NCBI GenBank assembly: GCA_029204225.1 | Contig: CM055098.1 | Coordinates: forward strand, 48,506,358-48,560,087 | DNA length: 53,730 bases | Direction of reading: 5' to 3' | Source of the DNA: Diphasiastrum complanatum | Lineage: Eukaryota > Streptophyta > Lycopodiopsida > Lycopodiales > Lycopodiaceae | Shown here: in pieces, positions 35,469 through 47,096 of the stretch | Layout: the number at the start of each line of letters is the position of its first letter | Position numbering within the stretch: the stretch's first letter is position 1 | Notes under the pieces: model-generated | Databases searched by the model: none | What the model was told of the DNA's origin: nothing | What the model saw: the letters and a program-made list of their open reading frames with translations, nothing else | Position numbers and translations under genes: made by a program

Positions 35469-36213
35469 TGATATCAAGCTCTTGATTAGAGAGAGATGGC
35501 TCCCATAAATGCATATCTCTTGGATCCAAATGATAGATTGAATGCTTCTAATTACTCTATTTGGAAGCTAAGAATGGAGTCTATTCTTGAGACCTAATGG
35601 AAATTGTGAGTGGTGATGAGGATGAGCCCAACCGCCCATTGCACCTCAGCCCAAGAAGCATGAGAAACTCTAAAAAAAAATATGAATCTAAGAACACTTC
35701 AAGATTCCTTTCCTTGAAGAACCAAATCCTTCAATGCTTTCAAGCCAAGGGAGAGAGTGGTCATTCATATGTTTTGAGAGTTAAAGACTAAATAAGGAGC
35801 TTGCTTACATAGGAGATTCTATTAAGGAGTGTGAACTTGTTCAATTGATTTTGAATGGACTATGTGTGGATTTTGCTAACTTGGTGCAAGGCTGTGCAAT
35901 CATGGGCAAATTGCCCTCTCTTGAAGATCTCCAAGGAGTCCTCAGGGCCGAGGAGAGTAGGAGAACACACATCAAGTCAATGATGGAGATGACAAAGCCC
36001 TTTTCATCAAGAGCAAAAGCAAATCCAAAGGCAAAGGAGGTTCATTCAAGAAGAACCAGGTCAAAGGTGAAGATCAAGATGGATCTTCAACTCCAAGCTC
36101 AAGCAAGCCCAAGAAGGATAAGTCAAAGATCAAGTGCTACTTTGTAACAAGATGGGGCATTATGTCTCCGAGTGCTTCAAGAGGAGGCAAGCCCAAAGTC
36201 AAGCAAACCTAGG
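35469..36213 (+). pseudogene. Isolated Ty1/copia gag relic
   Basis: A degenerate primer site (TGATATCAAGCTC, near 35,470) precedes ATG 35,496 and the gag N-terminus with LNASNYSIWKLRMESIL. A central gag helix region (35,597-35,791 and 35,845-36,000) and a Lys/Ser-rich tail follow. The tail ends in a C-x2-C-x4-H-x4-C zinc knuckle around 36,138-36,178 that is broken by a one-base change of frame. There are several stops. No protease or pol follows; the sequence becomes unrelated AT-rich DNA. Confidence 0.75.
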
Positions 36214-36768
36214 CCAATGTAGCGGGTAATATCATATCTAAATTATAAGAACATTCTATAGCTTATTATTTATATAAGTGGTGTATGTCTTATTTGCCAT
36301 ATGTACACATTTATAGACTTTCATGTGGAAACAATATTTATTTTAAAATCTAGATGTATATGTTCCAACTATATTCATTTCAAACAAAGACCAAATTGTA
36401 TTAAAAGCTAATTTTTTATCATTTAATTGAGACAACTTTTTATGCATATAGTCCTTGTTTCAATGAATTTGATCATGGAAGGTCATAATAAGAATGTGTA
36501 TAAAATTGTGTCTAGCACGTTCTCAATCTAAAATGCAAACATATGTATTTATACATGATATATAGAAAACACATTTCACAAAATGCAAAAACATAGTGTG
36601 TTTGTGGCAATTGAAGAAAATGAAAATAATTGAGCTTTTAATACTAATCAAATTTGCCAAGCATATAAATTTATATATATTTTTTGCTTATGCATAGAGT
36701 GGAGATATGACGTTGAGTAGATACTTGTCATCTTCATTAATTATCATTGATGAGGATGCAATTGAAAA

Positions 36769-36860
36769 TTTTGACATTGTTTGTGACCTTCTGTACACTT
36801 CAGAGATTGAGATTTTTGACATTATTGTTGGTGACAATATACACACTTCAGAGATTAAAC
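36769..36860 (+). repeat. In-phase 45-48 bp duplication within a 65-codon open frame
   Basis: Two units begin TTTTGACATT (36,769 and 36,814) and end CACTTCAGAGATT. Both lie in one frame of an ATG-started ORF (36,707-36,904), giving two related acidic peptide units of about 15 residues. No similarity to a known protein was recognised. Confidence 0.6.
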
Positions 36861-38637
36861 AATTTTATATGTTGATGGATAGTGCAAAGAGTGAATGGGA
36901 GTGAGCATTATATCATAAGAATTTGTTTGCATGACTTTCTAATGCACAATTTATTGTTAGATAATTGATTTGGTGGATATCAAAAATTTAAACATGTATG
37001 ATTATGTGGAATTCACACACGAGTATTTATTTTTGTTTCTATTGAATAATTTTGAAAAGAACATACTCATTGATTTTTTTTTTCGTTGAATGGCCTCTTA
37101 TAATACTCATGGAAGAATGGCTTTGGGACTCTTGATTGAGACTTAATTTTTACCTTAATAATGAATAAGGTGCATTATAGCACTTTATGTGTAATAAAAA
37201 AGACTCTTGCATCATGTCATGATAATGTTAGAAACTCCTATTGTAATAAAAGGTGATAAGTAGAAGGGATATGTTGTAGCATCTTACGTCATAGTTTCTT
37301 ATGTCATGTCATGATAATGTTAAAAACTATTATTGCAATAAAAAGTCAGCATATAGTTTCATCATGAAAATTTGACAAAGCATACTTCAACTAGAAGTTT
37401 TTCTTATATGACAATTGAATATAATAACACATTTGATGATGAATTCGTCCTTAACATGGTTGTCTCTCTTTGATGATCCTTTCATTCAAAGCTCGCTTTC
37501 TCAAACCTATCCTACTTATTACTAGAATCAATATTCATCTACAATTAGATCCATCGATTTTAGGTCCTAGACAACATTTAAGCATCTTCAAAGCATAAAA
37601 TATGTGAATAGATTTTTCTTTTGCATTATTGTCATAAAGAATTGTCTTTTTGTAGTAATGATAATGAATTTTACATCTAGTTTTTAATGATTCACATTGA
37701 TATATTGTTTGTCAATATTTTTGACATTAAAATCTAAAAACAAAATTATGATTATAATGTGAAAATTTGTAGTTGTCATATAAATAGATATTTTTATTTT
37801 TTTGTCTATCAACATTAATTGATTAAACTTGGTCAAAATTTTCAGCTCATTTGACATCTACTAGAATTATTATTTATATTTATAATTTTGGAAAATTATA
37901 AATATAAAGAAAATAACTTTCAGCTTCATTGTCTAAATCATTTATCTCCAAAAAAAATTGAGAGATATCATTTGAGATGATTTTCCACAAAGATTTTCTT
38001 CATTTACATTAAACTTTTGATATTGTTTGTTATTTTTTCATTTACATTGATCCAATTATAGACCTTCATATGCATGGTTTATATCAAAAGAACTGTAATC
38101 AAATGAGAAAAGACTTTAATCAGAAGGTGTAGTTGATTAATTGTTTGTTTGATCATTCATTTGTGTTTTTTGGATAACTTATGTGTGAATATATATTATC
38201 TTTGTTGAATTGTTCAACCGTATATTTTGTTTGTGTCTTTTATTTTGATCACCCTTATTTACCTTTACATGTTCACTTATTTGTACCTTCACTTGAAAGG
38301 TGGTTTGTATACTTGATTGTTTTTTCTTTTAAAATTTTGTTGGATAGCTCATTTACATGGTCATTTGTATATTTTTTCAAAGATTATATACTGAATGTAT
38401 GTTTAAGAAGATATAGAAAAAAAAACTAATTATTTGTTGAAATTATTTGTGAAAAAAATGAACATTGGTTAGACATAATATTTTACATTGATTAGAACTA
38501 TTTAACAAATTCAACAAAATCATATTATCAATAATAATAAAACTAAAATCTACGAACTAATCATTCTCTTTCAATTGATGATTATCATCAATCAATGTTG
38601 GTAAGGATGTACAATTGTATCCTTTTACAAATAGAAG

Positions 38638-38703
38638 TTTTAGATATATAAAAGAGCAACTTGTAAAACCTTTTAGATATGTAAAAGAGCAACTTGTGAA
38701 ACC
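38638..38703 (+). repeat. 33-bp exact-period tandem duplication
   Basis: Two 33-bp units (38,638-38,670 and 38,671-38,703) differ at only two positions. They translate in one short frame as FRYIKEQLVKP followed by FRYVKEQLVKP, one difference being synonymous. Confidence 0.85.
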
Positions 38704-39059
38704 TTGTCAACTCAATAGAAGGATTTCAGTATTTTGGAATATAGATAACTCAGGTGAGTCACTCGATCTATATGAGCATAAATTAAAAAAACAAAAAATT
38801 GTAAGATTTTTTACCTAGTTTTTTTAATAGCAAAAGTCAATAATCAAATAATAGAACATAATATTCTAAGAGTATTTGAGATCCGATAAAAATGTTAGAA
38901 TGTCGTAGAAAGACAAATTGCTTGAGACTAGTCATTCTAGCACTCTAGTCTAATTTATTGCATTACTTATACTCAAGCCTACTTAGCCAATGCCACTTAA
39001 TATGGCTAAAAAAGAGCTTTTAGATTTCTTACAAGCAAACCTTTTCCTCCATCCCTTTC

Positions 39060-39538
39060 TTGATAGAATCTTGTGGTTAGTCCATGATGATGTCTTTCTC
39101 TATATATCCATTATGAAAAGCATTTGACACATCTAATTGATACATAGACCAAGCAAAGTGAGATGTAAGAGCAATGATAGGCCTTATGGTGTCTATCTTG
39201 GTGGTGTGTGTAGTTGTCGAGAGAGAGGGAGAGACCTCATGATCACTCTCATCTTTCTCTTTGATCATATTAGGTTTCCCTTGTTGTGCATTATTTCTTT
39301 TGAAACACTTGGATGGATAGTGTCCCAACTTACTACAAAGAAAGCAGTGTGCGCGGTGATTCGATATGGGGCATGGAATATCAATTGAGTGCACAGAGAG
39401 GTTGATAGTAGTGCAAGAGAAGTATGCACGCTGAATTGATATCGCGAGCGAGAGAGTGATCGAACAAGGAGGGCGATCATAAATTATAGGATCTCGTGGA
39501 AATTTGATAAACTTTTTTAAATTACATTTTGAAATCAT
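39060..39538 (-). pseudogene. Ty1/copia deletion relic joining gag zinc knuckle to reverse transcriptase
   Basis: One 153-codon minus-strand frame contains the gag knuckle CFLCSKLGHYPSKCFKR (C-x2-C-x4-H-x4-C). About 55 residues later comes YQLDVSNAFHNGYIE, the copia RT box with the first catalytic Asp. Protease, integrase and the start of RT, normally about 800 codons, are missing between them. The frame stays open across the join. Sequence to the left (39,060-39,077) briefly continues RT-like and is then lost. Confidence 0.8.
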
Positions 39539-39832
39539 TACTGCCTGGCTATCATTTCATGAGAGTCTCAAAATCGTCGCTCATAAATAACTGAATCTTG
39601 TGTCAATTTTTGTTAAATGATCGCGTCCGCGTGTACCCAAATGATTGGTTGTCGTACAATGATATAACCTATCCATTGAAAATATGACAAGTGTATGGCT
39701 ATGATTTTATAATGACACCTATATATACAAATGAAGAGACAATTTGAGTTTTTTTAGTTTGCAATCTATTTTTCTCTCAGTTTTCTTGCTTCTGGTGCTC
39801 TTTTTTCCTCGTGTATCGATTCAACGCGCGGC

Positions 39833-40290
39833 TTAGCATTCCAACATTCGCGTGTACAGACTGCATGCTGCACCTGATTGCACAAACAGTTGCATGTGCT
39901 TGTGGACGAACGAAGCTGTTGGTGGCCCTTTCAAGTAATCCTGAACCATGTTCCTGACAGATATAAGATTCATATCATTTTCTTGAACCGGTCGAATGTA
40001 ACATAAACGAGAGATATCTTCCACCAAATACGAGGCATTGCTTTGACACTGGTAGCCGAGTTCGGCAGAAGATCTGATAACGAAGGGAGTGAACGGTGTC
40101 GCATGGGAAAGCATGTAGTACAATGGTTCGCCCATCCATGTAGGTCCTAAGAAACAATGGCATCAAAGATGGAAAATTTTCCGACTCGGTAAAATGAGGC
40201 GAATCAATCTCCATGACTGAGCCTTCAATAATCTGTTTCACTTCATCCTCAGACAGTTCATCTGGTTCTGCCACGTGGGCTCCCGCCTTT
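39833..40290 (-). pseudogene. UPL5-like N-terminal fragment with ubiquitin-like domain
   Basis: The first frame (about 40,290 to 40,030) has an acidic lead-in (SEDEVKQIIEGSVMEID) and then a ubiquitin-like fold: FLRTYMDGRTIVLHAF, a DTVHSLRYQI helix and QCLVFGGRYL. A shifted frame then supplies the missing last strand, CYIRPVQENDMNLISVR, and a helical segment with SFVHKHMQLFVQSGAACSLY, stopping at 39,833. The order (ubiquitin-like domain, then this helix block) matches the N-terminal third of plant UPL5 HECT ligases. The change of frame coincides with loss of about five residues near 40,035, so a small deletion broke it. No in-frame ATG precedes the domain after the nearest upstream stop. A separate ubiquitin-like protein cannot be excluded. 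Confidence 0.6.
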
Positions 40291-41039
40291 TTCTCTCATA
40301 AGCATATCTCCATCAGTTGACTTGCCACGAGAGTCAGCAATGATTTAGCACTAAGATGCATTTCTCTAGAGACATTTCAGTTAGCTATAACTCATACTTC
40401 AATACTGGATAAGCAGCTTCACCCAAAATACAATGCCCTGACAGCCAGCTCCATTACATGTTTCCTCTTTACAGTGCACTAATTCATAGAAACTCAGACA
40501 GCAAATTTGCTGTAAACTGTGACACAAAAGAGCCAATACTGAAACTCAATTGATTTTAAAACCGCTTCACTTCCACTGCTTCCAAGAGAAGCTCTCAAGT
40601 CTGCGCCTCAATTCTCCAACGAGCTAAAGTCGCAGCCTGCTCAAGAATTTGTTGAATTGATCACTCCACAAGAAAAAGCATCACGTTGTTGAATTGATCA
40701 CTCCAAAGGGAAAAGCATTCAGACCCACAAAGGGAGTTGCCGATTCTAACTCTACCTACACTGCCATAGCCAATCGCAGCAAAAATGCCATCAATCACAA
40801 TCGCAATGGAGATGGATGAAGACGAGGAGCTACAAAGAGAAATCATAAAATCTCGTTTTTTTGTGTTGCATTCATTGTTGGTGGCGTGGTACTAATTGTG
40901 AGTCCATCAAACTTGAAACCACAAATTATAATATTTTATCTCACAAGATACTACTACTAGACTAGTTGTTGGCCCTCCCTAATAATACCTATAATCAATG
41001 ATGACACATAGATTTGATGTGCTTCTTTGATTGGCTTTT
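40291..41039. other. Non-coding flank of the UPL5-like fragment
   Basis: No coding family seen. If the minus-strand fragment was once a gene, its 5' leader and promoter would lie here. A G-box CACGTG at 40,272-40,277 falls at the edge of the fragment. A 37-bp tandem duplication is at 40,649-40,722. Confidence 0.4.
40649..40722. repeat. 37-bp tandem duplication
   Basis: Units at 40,649 and 40,686 both start TTGTTGAATTGATCACTCCA and end AAAAGCAT-CA; they differ at a few bases. Confidence 0.85.
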
Positions 41040-41950
41040 GTTTTGCTGTTTTCGCCCTCCCTTTGTAATCATGAAATCTTTGTAGAGCTCCAATTTTGAT
41101 TTTGTTTTTCAAAGACTATATTCAAGTTTTGTCTTTGCCGCATTAGCAAGTCAATAAGTACTAATTTATTGTGATGATTCTTTATTTTTCAATGATTTTT
41201 GAATGCTTGATATCAAATTGCATAGCTCAAAAAAGGATTGGTATCCTTTTGGGGGTAGAGCTAAATGTCACCTTGAGGTGCAAGCTTACACACATGGTTG
41301 TGACATCTTACTACACATTTGACGTTGGTCATTGAAGTAATAGGATAGTCCTGAGATCCATCCAAAATCATTGTATAAGGTTGAGGGCATCAGTCACTGT
41401 GGGCATCTGGGAAGGTTGCATGTCATTGAGAATGTGAGCGAGATAGCAAATGGATTGTAATCCCTAGTTGTTTAGCCTTTTGAGCTTTATATAAAAAAAT
41501 CGAGTTTGATTTTTTGGAGGTAAAATCTTCCTATGGAATAACTAGCTCATTATAATCTGATCCATTGAAGTATATTTTATTGGTTTATTGAAAATTTAAT
41601 ATGAAATGTGAAAATGTTGCAAACCCAATGGAACTATGAATTCCCAACTATGTTGTCTTGTGCTGCAACTCGGTGGATGCAACTTATAAGAAATATCCTC
41701 ACGTGATTGTATTGAAAGTTGTATTGCCAATGGGCATTTTTCTCAACAATAACTATAGTTGTGATAGCCAATAGCAAGCTGGAGAAAACGTCAATGAAGG
41801 GCCACGAATACCAAACAACATTGACCTCTAATATGAAGTGTTAAAAGGTTGCATAAATCAATAATGCCAGTTGAAATTACTTTTGGATAAATGTCGTTAT
41901 AATTGTAAATACAATTTGGTCGTGGTAGTATAAAAGCTACCAAGACTAGG
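41040..41950 (-). repeat. Dispersed 0.9-kb repeat, copy 2 (inverted relative to copy 1)
   Basis: The reverse complement aligns with 29,923-30,841 end to end. The outer boundary is GCTACCAAGACTA at 41,936-41,949; the inner boundary is near 41,040. Several indels distinguish the copies (for example extra AT-rich bases in copy 1 near 30,610-30,680), so they are old. Confidence 0.9.
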
Positions 41951-42034
41951 CTAGCTAGGTCTTGGTCATGTGATGACCGATGGAGTTAATGTTACTTCTA
42001 CTCACCTATTTTTATCTATGGGGACTTCTACACG

Positions 42035-42080
42035 TCTCTCTCTCTCTCTCTCTCACTCACACACACACACACACACACAC
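42035..42080. repeat. (TC)n(AC)n compound microsatellite
   Basis: About 10 TC units, a short TCAC bridge, then about 11 AC units. It borders the thymine-poor segment. Confidence 0.95.
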
Positions 42081-42870
42081 AAAGGAACACAAAAGCAGGG
42101 ACCATCAAAAACATCCAACCACAGCGGAGCAGTGAGCACCAACCCGAAGAACTAAAAACGAAACACAGCCCACCGCAGATAGAACAACCAGCTACCAGCA
42201 GCAAAGAGAACCCACGATCAACACAGGGCAAAAGAGGACAACACTTCAACCACAAAGAGTAGGGTGTAGCAGAAGAGCAAAGAGCAAAAGTGCACACAGT
42301 CGCACTAACCAAGGAACTTATAAGAAACAAGAAGACATCAACCCACACCACCAGAATAGGCGCCAAAAGCACGAGCAAGCCATCAAATCACAGTAAGAGC
42401 CCAGCCATGCGAAGCCAAAAAGTCATCAAACTATCGCCAGAGGTAGGCACATCATCAAACATCCGGAAAGCGCAAACACATCAGGCAAAAAGCAGTAAGC
42501 AACAGCATGGTGGGTGCACAAAAGCGAGAGAGAGAGAGAGAGAGAGAGAGAGGGAAAGAAAAGGGGGCCAACCACTCAATACAGTACAATGGCAACACCA
42601 GCGAGTAGAAAGAAACGAGCCGTGTACGATCGGGATGAAACAAGTAGAGCACCAAAACCAACTGCAAACACCAAGAGAGAACCAAACCACTACCACAAAC
42701 CACTACCACAAGAAAGACGAAACGAGGGAAAGAGACACCAAAAGAAACCAACCACAAACACATATAAACCAAGCAAGTGAAAAATAGCACACAAAGTATG
42801 GACCAAACCACTAAAACCAACAGAAGCCAAAACAGAAAAAATGACGACTGAGCAGCAACACAAAGTACCC
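42081..42870. other. Strongly thymine-poor, adenine-rich segment
   Basis: By counting eight 60-base lines, T is only about 3-13% per line (mean near 8%) while A is around half. The flanks are ordinary AT-rich DNA with balanced A and T. A (GA)n run lies at 42,526-42,553. No stop-free frame in it looks like protein: the plus frames are Lys/Gln/Thr-rich and the minus frames Leu/Phe/Cys-rich, both simple results of the composition. Its minus strand is A-poor and T/C/G-rich, like the coding strand of the LINE at 31-35 kb, so it may be the 5' leader of such a LINE on the minus strand. Confidence 0.6.
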
Positions 42871-43165
42871 AGTTAAAAATCGGAAATTAAGTTAAGCGGT
42901 TAACTATCAAAATTACCACCATCGACCATGTCAAAGTTTTATAGTCAACATTAAAAAACCGCAACTTAAATGTTAAAGGATGGTAAAATAGCACCATCAC
43001 AACTACTCAAACCAAAACGATGCATCAACACCATCATAAAAATAAATAAATGGCCATCTCAAAGTCGCTAATCAAACTTAGAGGAATGCAAAGCAACGTT
43101 TTTTTATCCGCAAATTCCATCATAAGGATCGATCCTCAATAGACAAACAACTATTTGGGGACTCT

Positions 43166-43676
43166 TGTTATGTCCATGACCAGTACATAGGATACAGTAT
43201 ACTCCTAGTCTTGGATACACGGTACTCTAGTGAAACAAGCTGTTAGTTATGCCACATCATACCGGACGTGACCCAAAAGTAACTAATATCCTTGTGAGGC
43301 CCAGAACACACTAAATGGAATTTAGACAAGGTATGAGACAGTGTATGCATGTGTAGAGTTATCAATAGCAACTCTATGAATAGTTGGTCCATGCTTAGGA
43401 CTCTATTCTAGGTGAATCTATGTATAGGGAACTTAGGGCTATGTGCCCAGAATGATTTTGGCTCTATATATTGGGTCCAAACTCGCCCTACTCCTCATTA
43501 TGGTTGTGGATTCATTGCCAGGCTCTCACTCTACATTCATGCTTTTTGTTCCTTGGCTTGGGGGTGAGACTTCTAGAGTTTGATTGGATGCTTCTACTTG
43601 GTTGGGTGGTTTCTCCATAGTGTGTTATCCATTGTGTTTGTGATCTGTAAGCAGGATCTAAGGAGCTTCCCTTATA
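43166..43676 (+). repeat. Probable 5' LTR of a Ty3/gypsy element
   Basis: Begins TGTTATGTCCATGAC and contains TATATA at 43,465-43,470. It ends TTATA one base before an exact tRNA-Met primer site; the expected CA end appears as TA, a single transition. No 3' LTR partner was found, so the left boundary rests on the TG start and a typical length of about 0.5 kb. Confidence 0.6.
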
Positions 43677-43677
43677 G

Positions 43678-43689
43678 TGGTATCAGAGC
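43678..43689 (+). other. Primer-binding site (initiator tRNA-Met)
   Basis: TGGTATCAGAGC, an exact match to the usual plant retroelement primer site, placed directly after the probable LTR and 1.8 kb before gag. Confidence 0.85.
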
Positions 43690-45478
43690 AAGGCTTACAA
43701 GTTTGGAGAGGTGGTGCTTGTCATTGGAGCTTGGTGGTAATCAACTAGTATTATCATCCAAGGAGTGGAGCAAGGTTGCAAGTTGGTCGATCTTCCCAAT
43801 TTCAATTTGCATGATCCATATCTCTCTCAAATTCACTGTGGTTTATGGAAAATTGTGCTAGGAAATTAATTTTGGTTGGCTTTTTGGAGTTTTAGCATGT
43901 GTAGCTCAAAACTAGTTATGGATCTGAAATTTCCAGCAAGTTAAATCACTTTGAAGTAGTTGAAATTCAGGTTGCATGTTGGAACTTCCCATGTATTTGG
44001 ATTCTAGGCTCTTTTGTGGCCAAATTTGGCTTGTTTTTCATGATTTTGGCACAAAATTGATGGTAGAATTTAAAATCTAGCAAGTTCAGATCAATTGGTT
44101 GGTTACAAATCTGTATATAGGATTGCATGTGGCTTAGAAAAACGTTCTTGCCATTAAATTCCAATATGTCATGGTGAAAAACCTAGAAAGGGCCAAAATC
44201 CATGATTTTTGCTTGTTTTTTCATGAAATTGGATGGTAGGAGGTTGTTGAGCATCAATTAATGCTGGAAAAAGATGAATCATAGTCTTTTGAAGCTTATC
44301 TAGAAGTTAGAGCCAAGAATTCCAACAATTGGGTTTGTAGGAAGTCAAAAATTGTCAAAAATTGACCAATTTTGGTGGATTTTGGGGGGTGAATTTCTCT
44401 AAATCCATAAGGGAATCATTCTAAATTTTTTACAGCATGATTTGTATTGCTTTTTACCTTCCCAGCAAGCTATCAAATCTATAAATTGATGGGTAGATGC
44501 TTACGTTTTAATTCCATCAAGTTTGTAGCAATTTTGATTAGTTTTATTTTTTTCAAAAAAATTATACCAGAAATCAAGAATTCATGGTTCTCAACCCATG
44601 CAGCTTCATAGGATCTATATGAAAGCTTCATGGAACTCTTAGAGACCATTTAAGATTGTTTGGATCATCACTTTTAGGCTTGGTTGAGTGTTTGCAAGTT
44701 TTTAGGCAGATTGGGCATGAAAAAGTGCGCCCTCCTATAGGTTTTTTGGCTATTCTAAACTCGCATGTGTGAATCCTAGGTGGCAAGCTGACATGGCAAG
44801 TGTCTTGTTCACTAGGTCTACCTCTATACTGAGCTTTGCAACATCCAATTTGGTGTCCTGTAGCCAAAGATATGATCGTATGAAGTTTTGCAATTTAGTG
44901 AGCAAAATTGGTAGAATTTCGAATTGTTTTGATTGCATGCATGTCAATTTCCTATTTTGAGGTACTGTGCTTGCATGAAATGTATGCATATTGATTCTCA
45001 GAGTATTTCTGACATGCATGAGTGATTTAGATCTATTTTGGTGGTTATACGCATGTACTCTGACTGATTGATACAAAACTGGGTTTTATAGTTGACAATT
45101 TCCGTAGAACTTGATTTTACGTAAAATTTCGTAATTGTGAAAAATCAGTTTAATGTCGCGTGTCTTGCATGCCTGATGGACATTAATGTACTAAAATTAA
45201 GAATCGAATAGTGAATCAAATTTTCGATTTCGGTTGCTTAAAATCTAACAGTGGTTTTTTTACAAATTTTTAGGAAACGTAAAATTTTTAAAAAAATTAA
45301 AAGTGCAAAAACTCAAAATTTTAGTTTTTTCCATTTTCTTGTAATATCTATGAAATTGACTAAAAATAGTGATTTGACCATGTTGAGTCAATTTCAGTCG
45401 ATTTTGGTCAACTGTACTTCACTATGAGTTAATCTGATATTAACTAAATTTAGTGATTTCCAAGATAGATATATCGAG

Positions 45479-46850
45479 ATGGCCAAAGAAACTTCAAATC
45501 AAGCTGCAAATTCAGGTGCACCATCTTATATGGTGATTTGTTAGCAGTTGAGTACGGCACTTAATGATATAAATAATCGTAATCAGATGAGAGATCAGCA
45601 AATGGAGATTCTGTTGAATCAAGTCAAATCGATGTCTTCACCCAATATTGGTTTTCAACTGGAGGTTTATGCGGTCGAGAAGAAGGAGAAGAAACCTGAG
45701 GTTGTCGAGGACTGGCTGGCCAAGTGGAGTAGTTATTTCAATCTGCACGGTGCTCCTGATGAGAAGAAAATTGAAAGTGTCGTGCTATTCTTACGCGGCA
45801 AAGCGTCATCGTGGTGGCGAGATTTACCGGTGAAGCCAACTACTTGGGATGCATTTGCAGAAGTTTCCAAGAAAGCTTTCATAGTTGCTGATCTGCAGGA
45901 TGGGTACAAAGAGTTTAGACTCTTATATCCAAGAATTTATGGACCTATGGAATAGGGTTCCATCATTCGATGTGAAGTTGGCACTTTGGCAATCTGTCCT
46001 AGGTTTGCCAGCTGACTATCAGAACGAATGTAGGCGAAATGTGCTTCAAGACCTCGAGGATGCATTTCAAATTGCAAAAGCATATGATTCCACAGTGGTG
46101 GCATCCAGGAAGCAGTTTGCGCAAATTCCAACCACTTTGAAAATCAAGAAGGGTAAGAAGCGCGGTCCAGACCAAGCAAAATATTTTGATGAATTACATC
46201 AAGCAGCATCAAAATCTAGGAAGCCGAAGAGAAAGAGATTTAAGAAATCTATGTCTCGGGAAAAGGCTACGAAAGAGAACTTATGTTTCGTTTGTAAGAA
46301 GCTTGGACATATGATGAAATTTTGTCCAGAAAAGAAGAAAATGTCTGCTCACATGATTGAAATCCCAAGAGGCAATGATAAGACTTTGAAAATTAACCAA
46401 ACTTATTGTGAGTGTGAATGTTCATTTAGTACTACTTCTTTCTTGCCTAATGAACTATTATGTTTAATTGGCACAATTAAAGATCAAGAAGTGAGTATTT
46501 TATTGGATTGTGGTTCAACTCATAATTTTATTAATTCTCGTCCTGTGCAGAAACTCAGCTTGAAAACTGAAGCCAACAATCATAGATATAAAGTTTATCT
46601 AGCTTCAGGAGCAGAGTTGGAGACTTGGAACGTAAAAGTCCCAAAGCTCCCAGTTTTGATGCAAAGACACACAAAATTAGTTAATTTTCATGTTTTAGAC
46701 CTAGCTCATACTGATTTAATCTTAGGTTTGAATGGTTATTTAGTAAATTGCCTTCTCTGTTAATTGATTTTGAGAAACATGTTTTCACTTTCAAGGAGGG
46801 TGATAAGGTAGTTACATTATTTGGCAGTAATTTTGTACATCCGTTTTGGA
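45479..46850 (+). pseudogene. Ty3/gypsy gag-protease, decayed
   Basis: ATG 45,479 opens a frame with a stop at 45,542. It continues as a retrotransposon gag domain with VEDWLAKWSSYF and GKASSWWRDL. A one-base shift near 45,910 leads to DSYIQEFMDLWNRV. A zinc knuckle C-x2-C-x4-H-x4-C lies at 46,284-46,325. The protease site is LLDCGSTHNFI (Asp-Cys-Gly at 46,506-46,514, where D-S/T-G is usual), followed by the LILG flap block. Another one-base loss near 46,730 shifts the end of protease. Reverse transcriptase, RNase H and integrase are absent: coding similarity fades at 46,850-46,980, before a duplicated piece of the element's own leader. Confidence 0.88.
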
Positions 46851-46992
46851 TCAGATTTCTACAATTAATAAAATGGAGACATTGGATTATTCTAAGTATG
46901 AAGTTTTTTCAATATGTGTTATTCTAGTTGCGGATGTTCCTGAAATGAATCTAAATGGTTGTGAATTCTCAGCAATTCTTAACTCAGTAATA

Positions 46993-47096
46993 TAGTAGAC
47001 AAGTTGGTGGATCTTCCCAATTTCAATTTGCATGTTCCATATCTCTCCAAATTCATTGTGGTTTATGGAGAAGTGTGCTAGGAAATCAATTTTGGC
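46993..47096 (+). repeat. Second copy of the gypsy 5' leader
   Basis: About 100 bp aligns in direct orientation with 43,782-43,877, the stretch just downstream of the primer site: shared blocks are AAGTTGGT-GATCTTCCC, CAATTTCAATTTGCATG and GTGCTAGGAAAT-AATTTTGG. Identity is near 90% by eye. It directly follows the end of recognisable protease. Confidence 0.85.

Larger units (their letters stand above)
36214..39059. other. AT-rich intergenic stretch with small tandem duplications
   Basis: No known coding family. Small duplications at 36,769-36,860, about 37,211-37,345 (two copies of an ATCATGTCATGATAATG block 92 bp apart) and 38,638-38,703 are the only structures seen. Two short open frames, 36,707-36,904 and 38,615-38,818, contain the first and last of these in phase, but nothing else supports them as genes. 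Confidence 0.45.

Noticed and set aside
42028-42820. Overlapping open frames on both strands in the thymine-poor segment
   Set aside because: Lack of T removes stop codons on plus and gives Leu/Cys/Phe-rich strings on minus. No motif, codon pattern or splice signal supports a gene.
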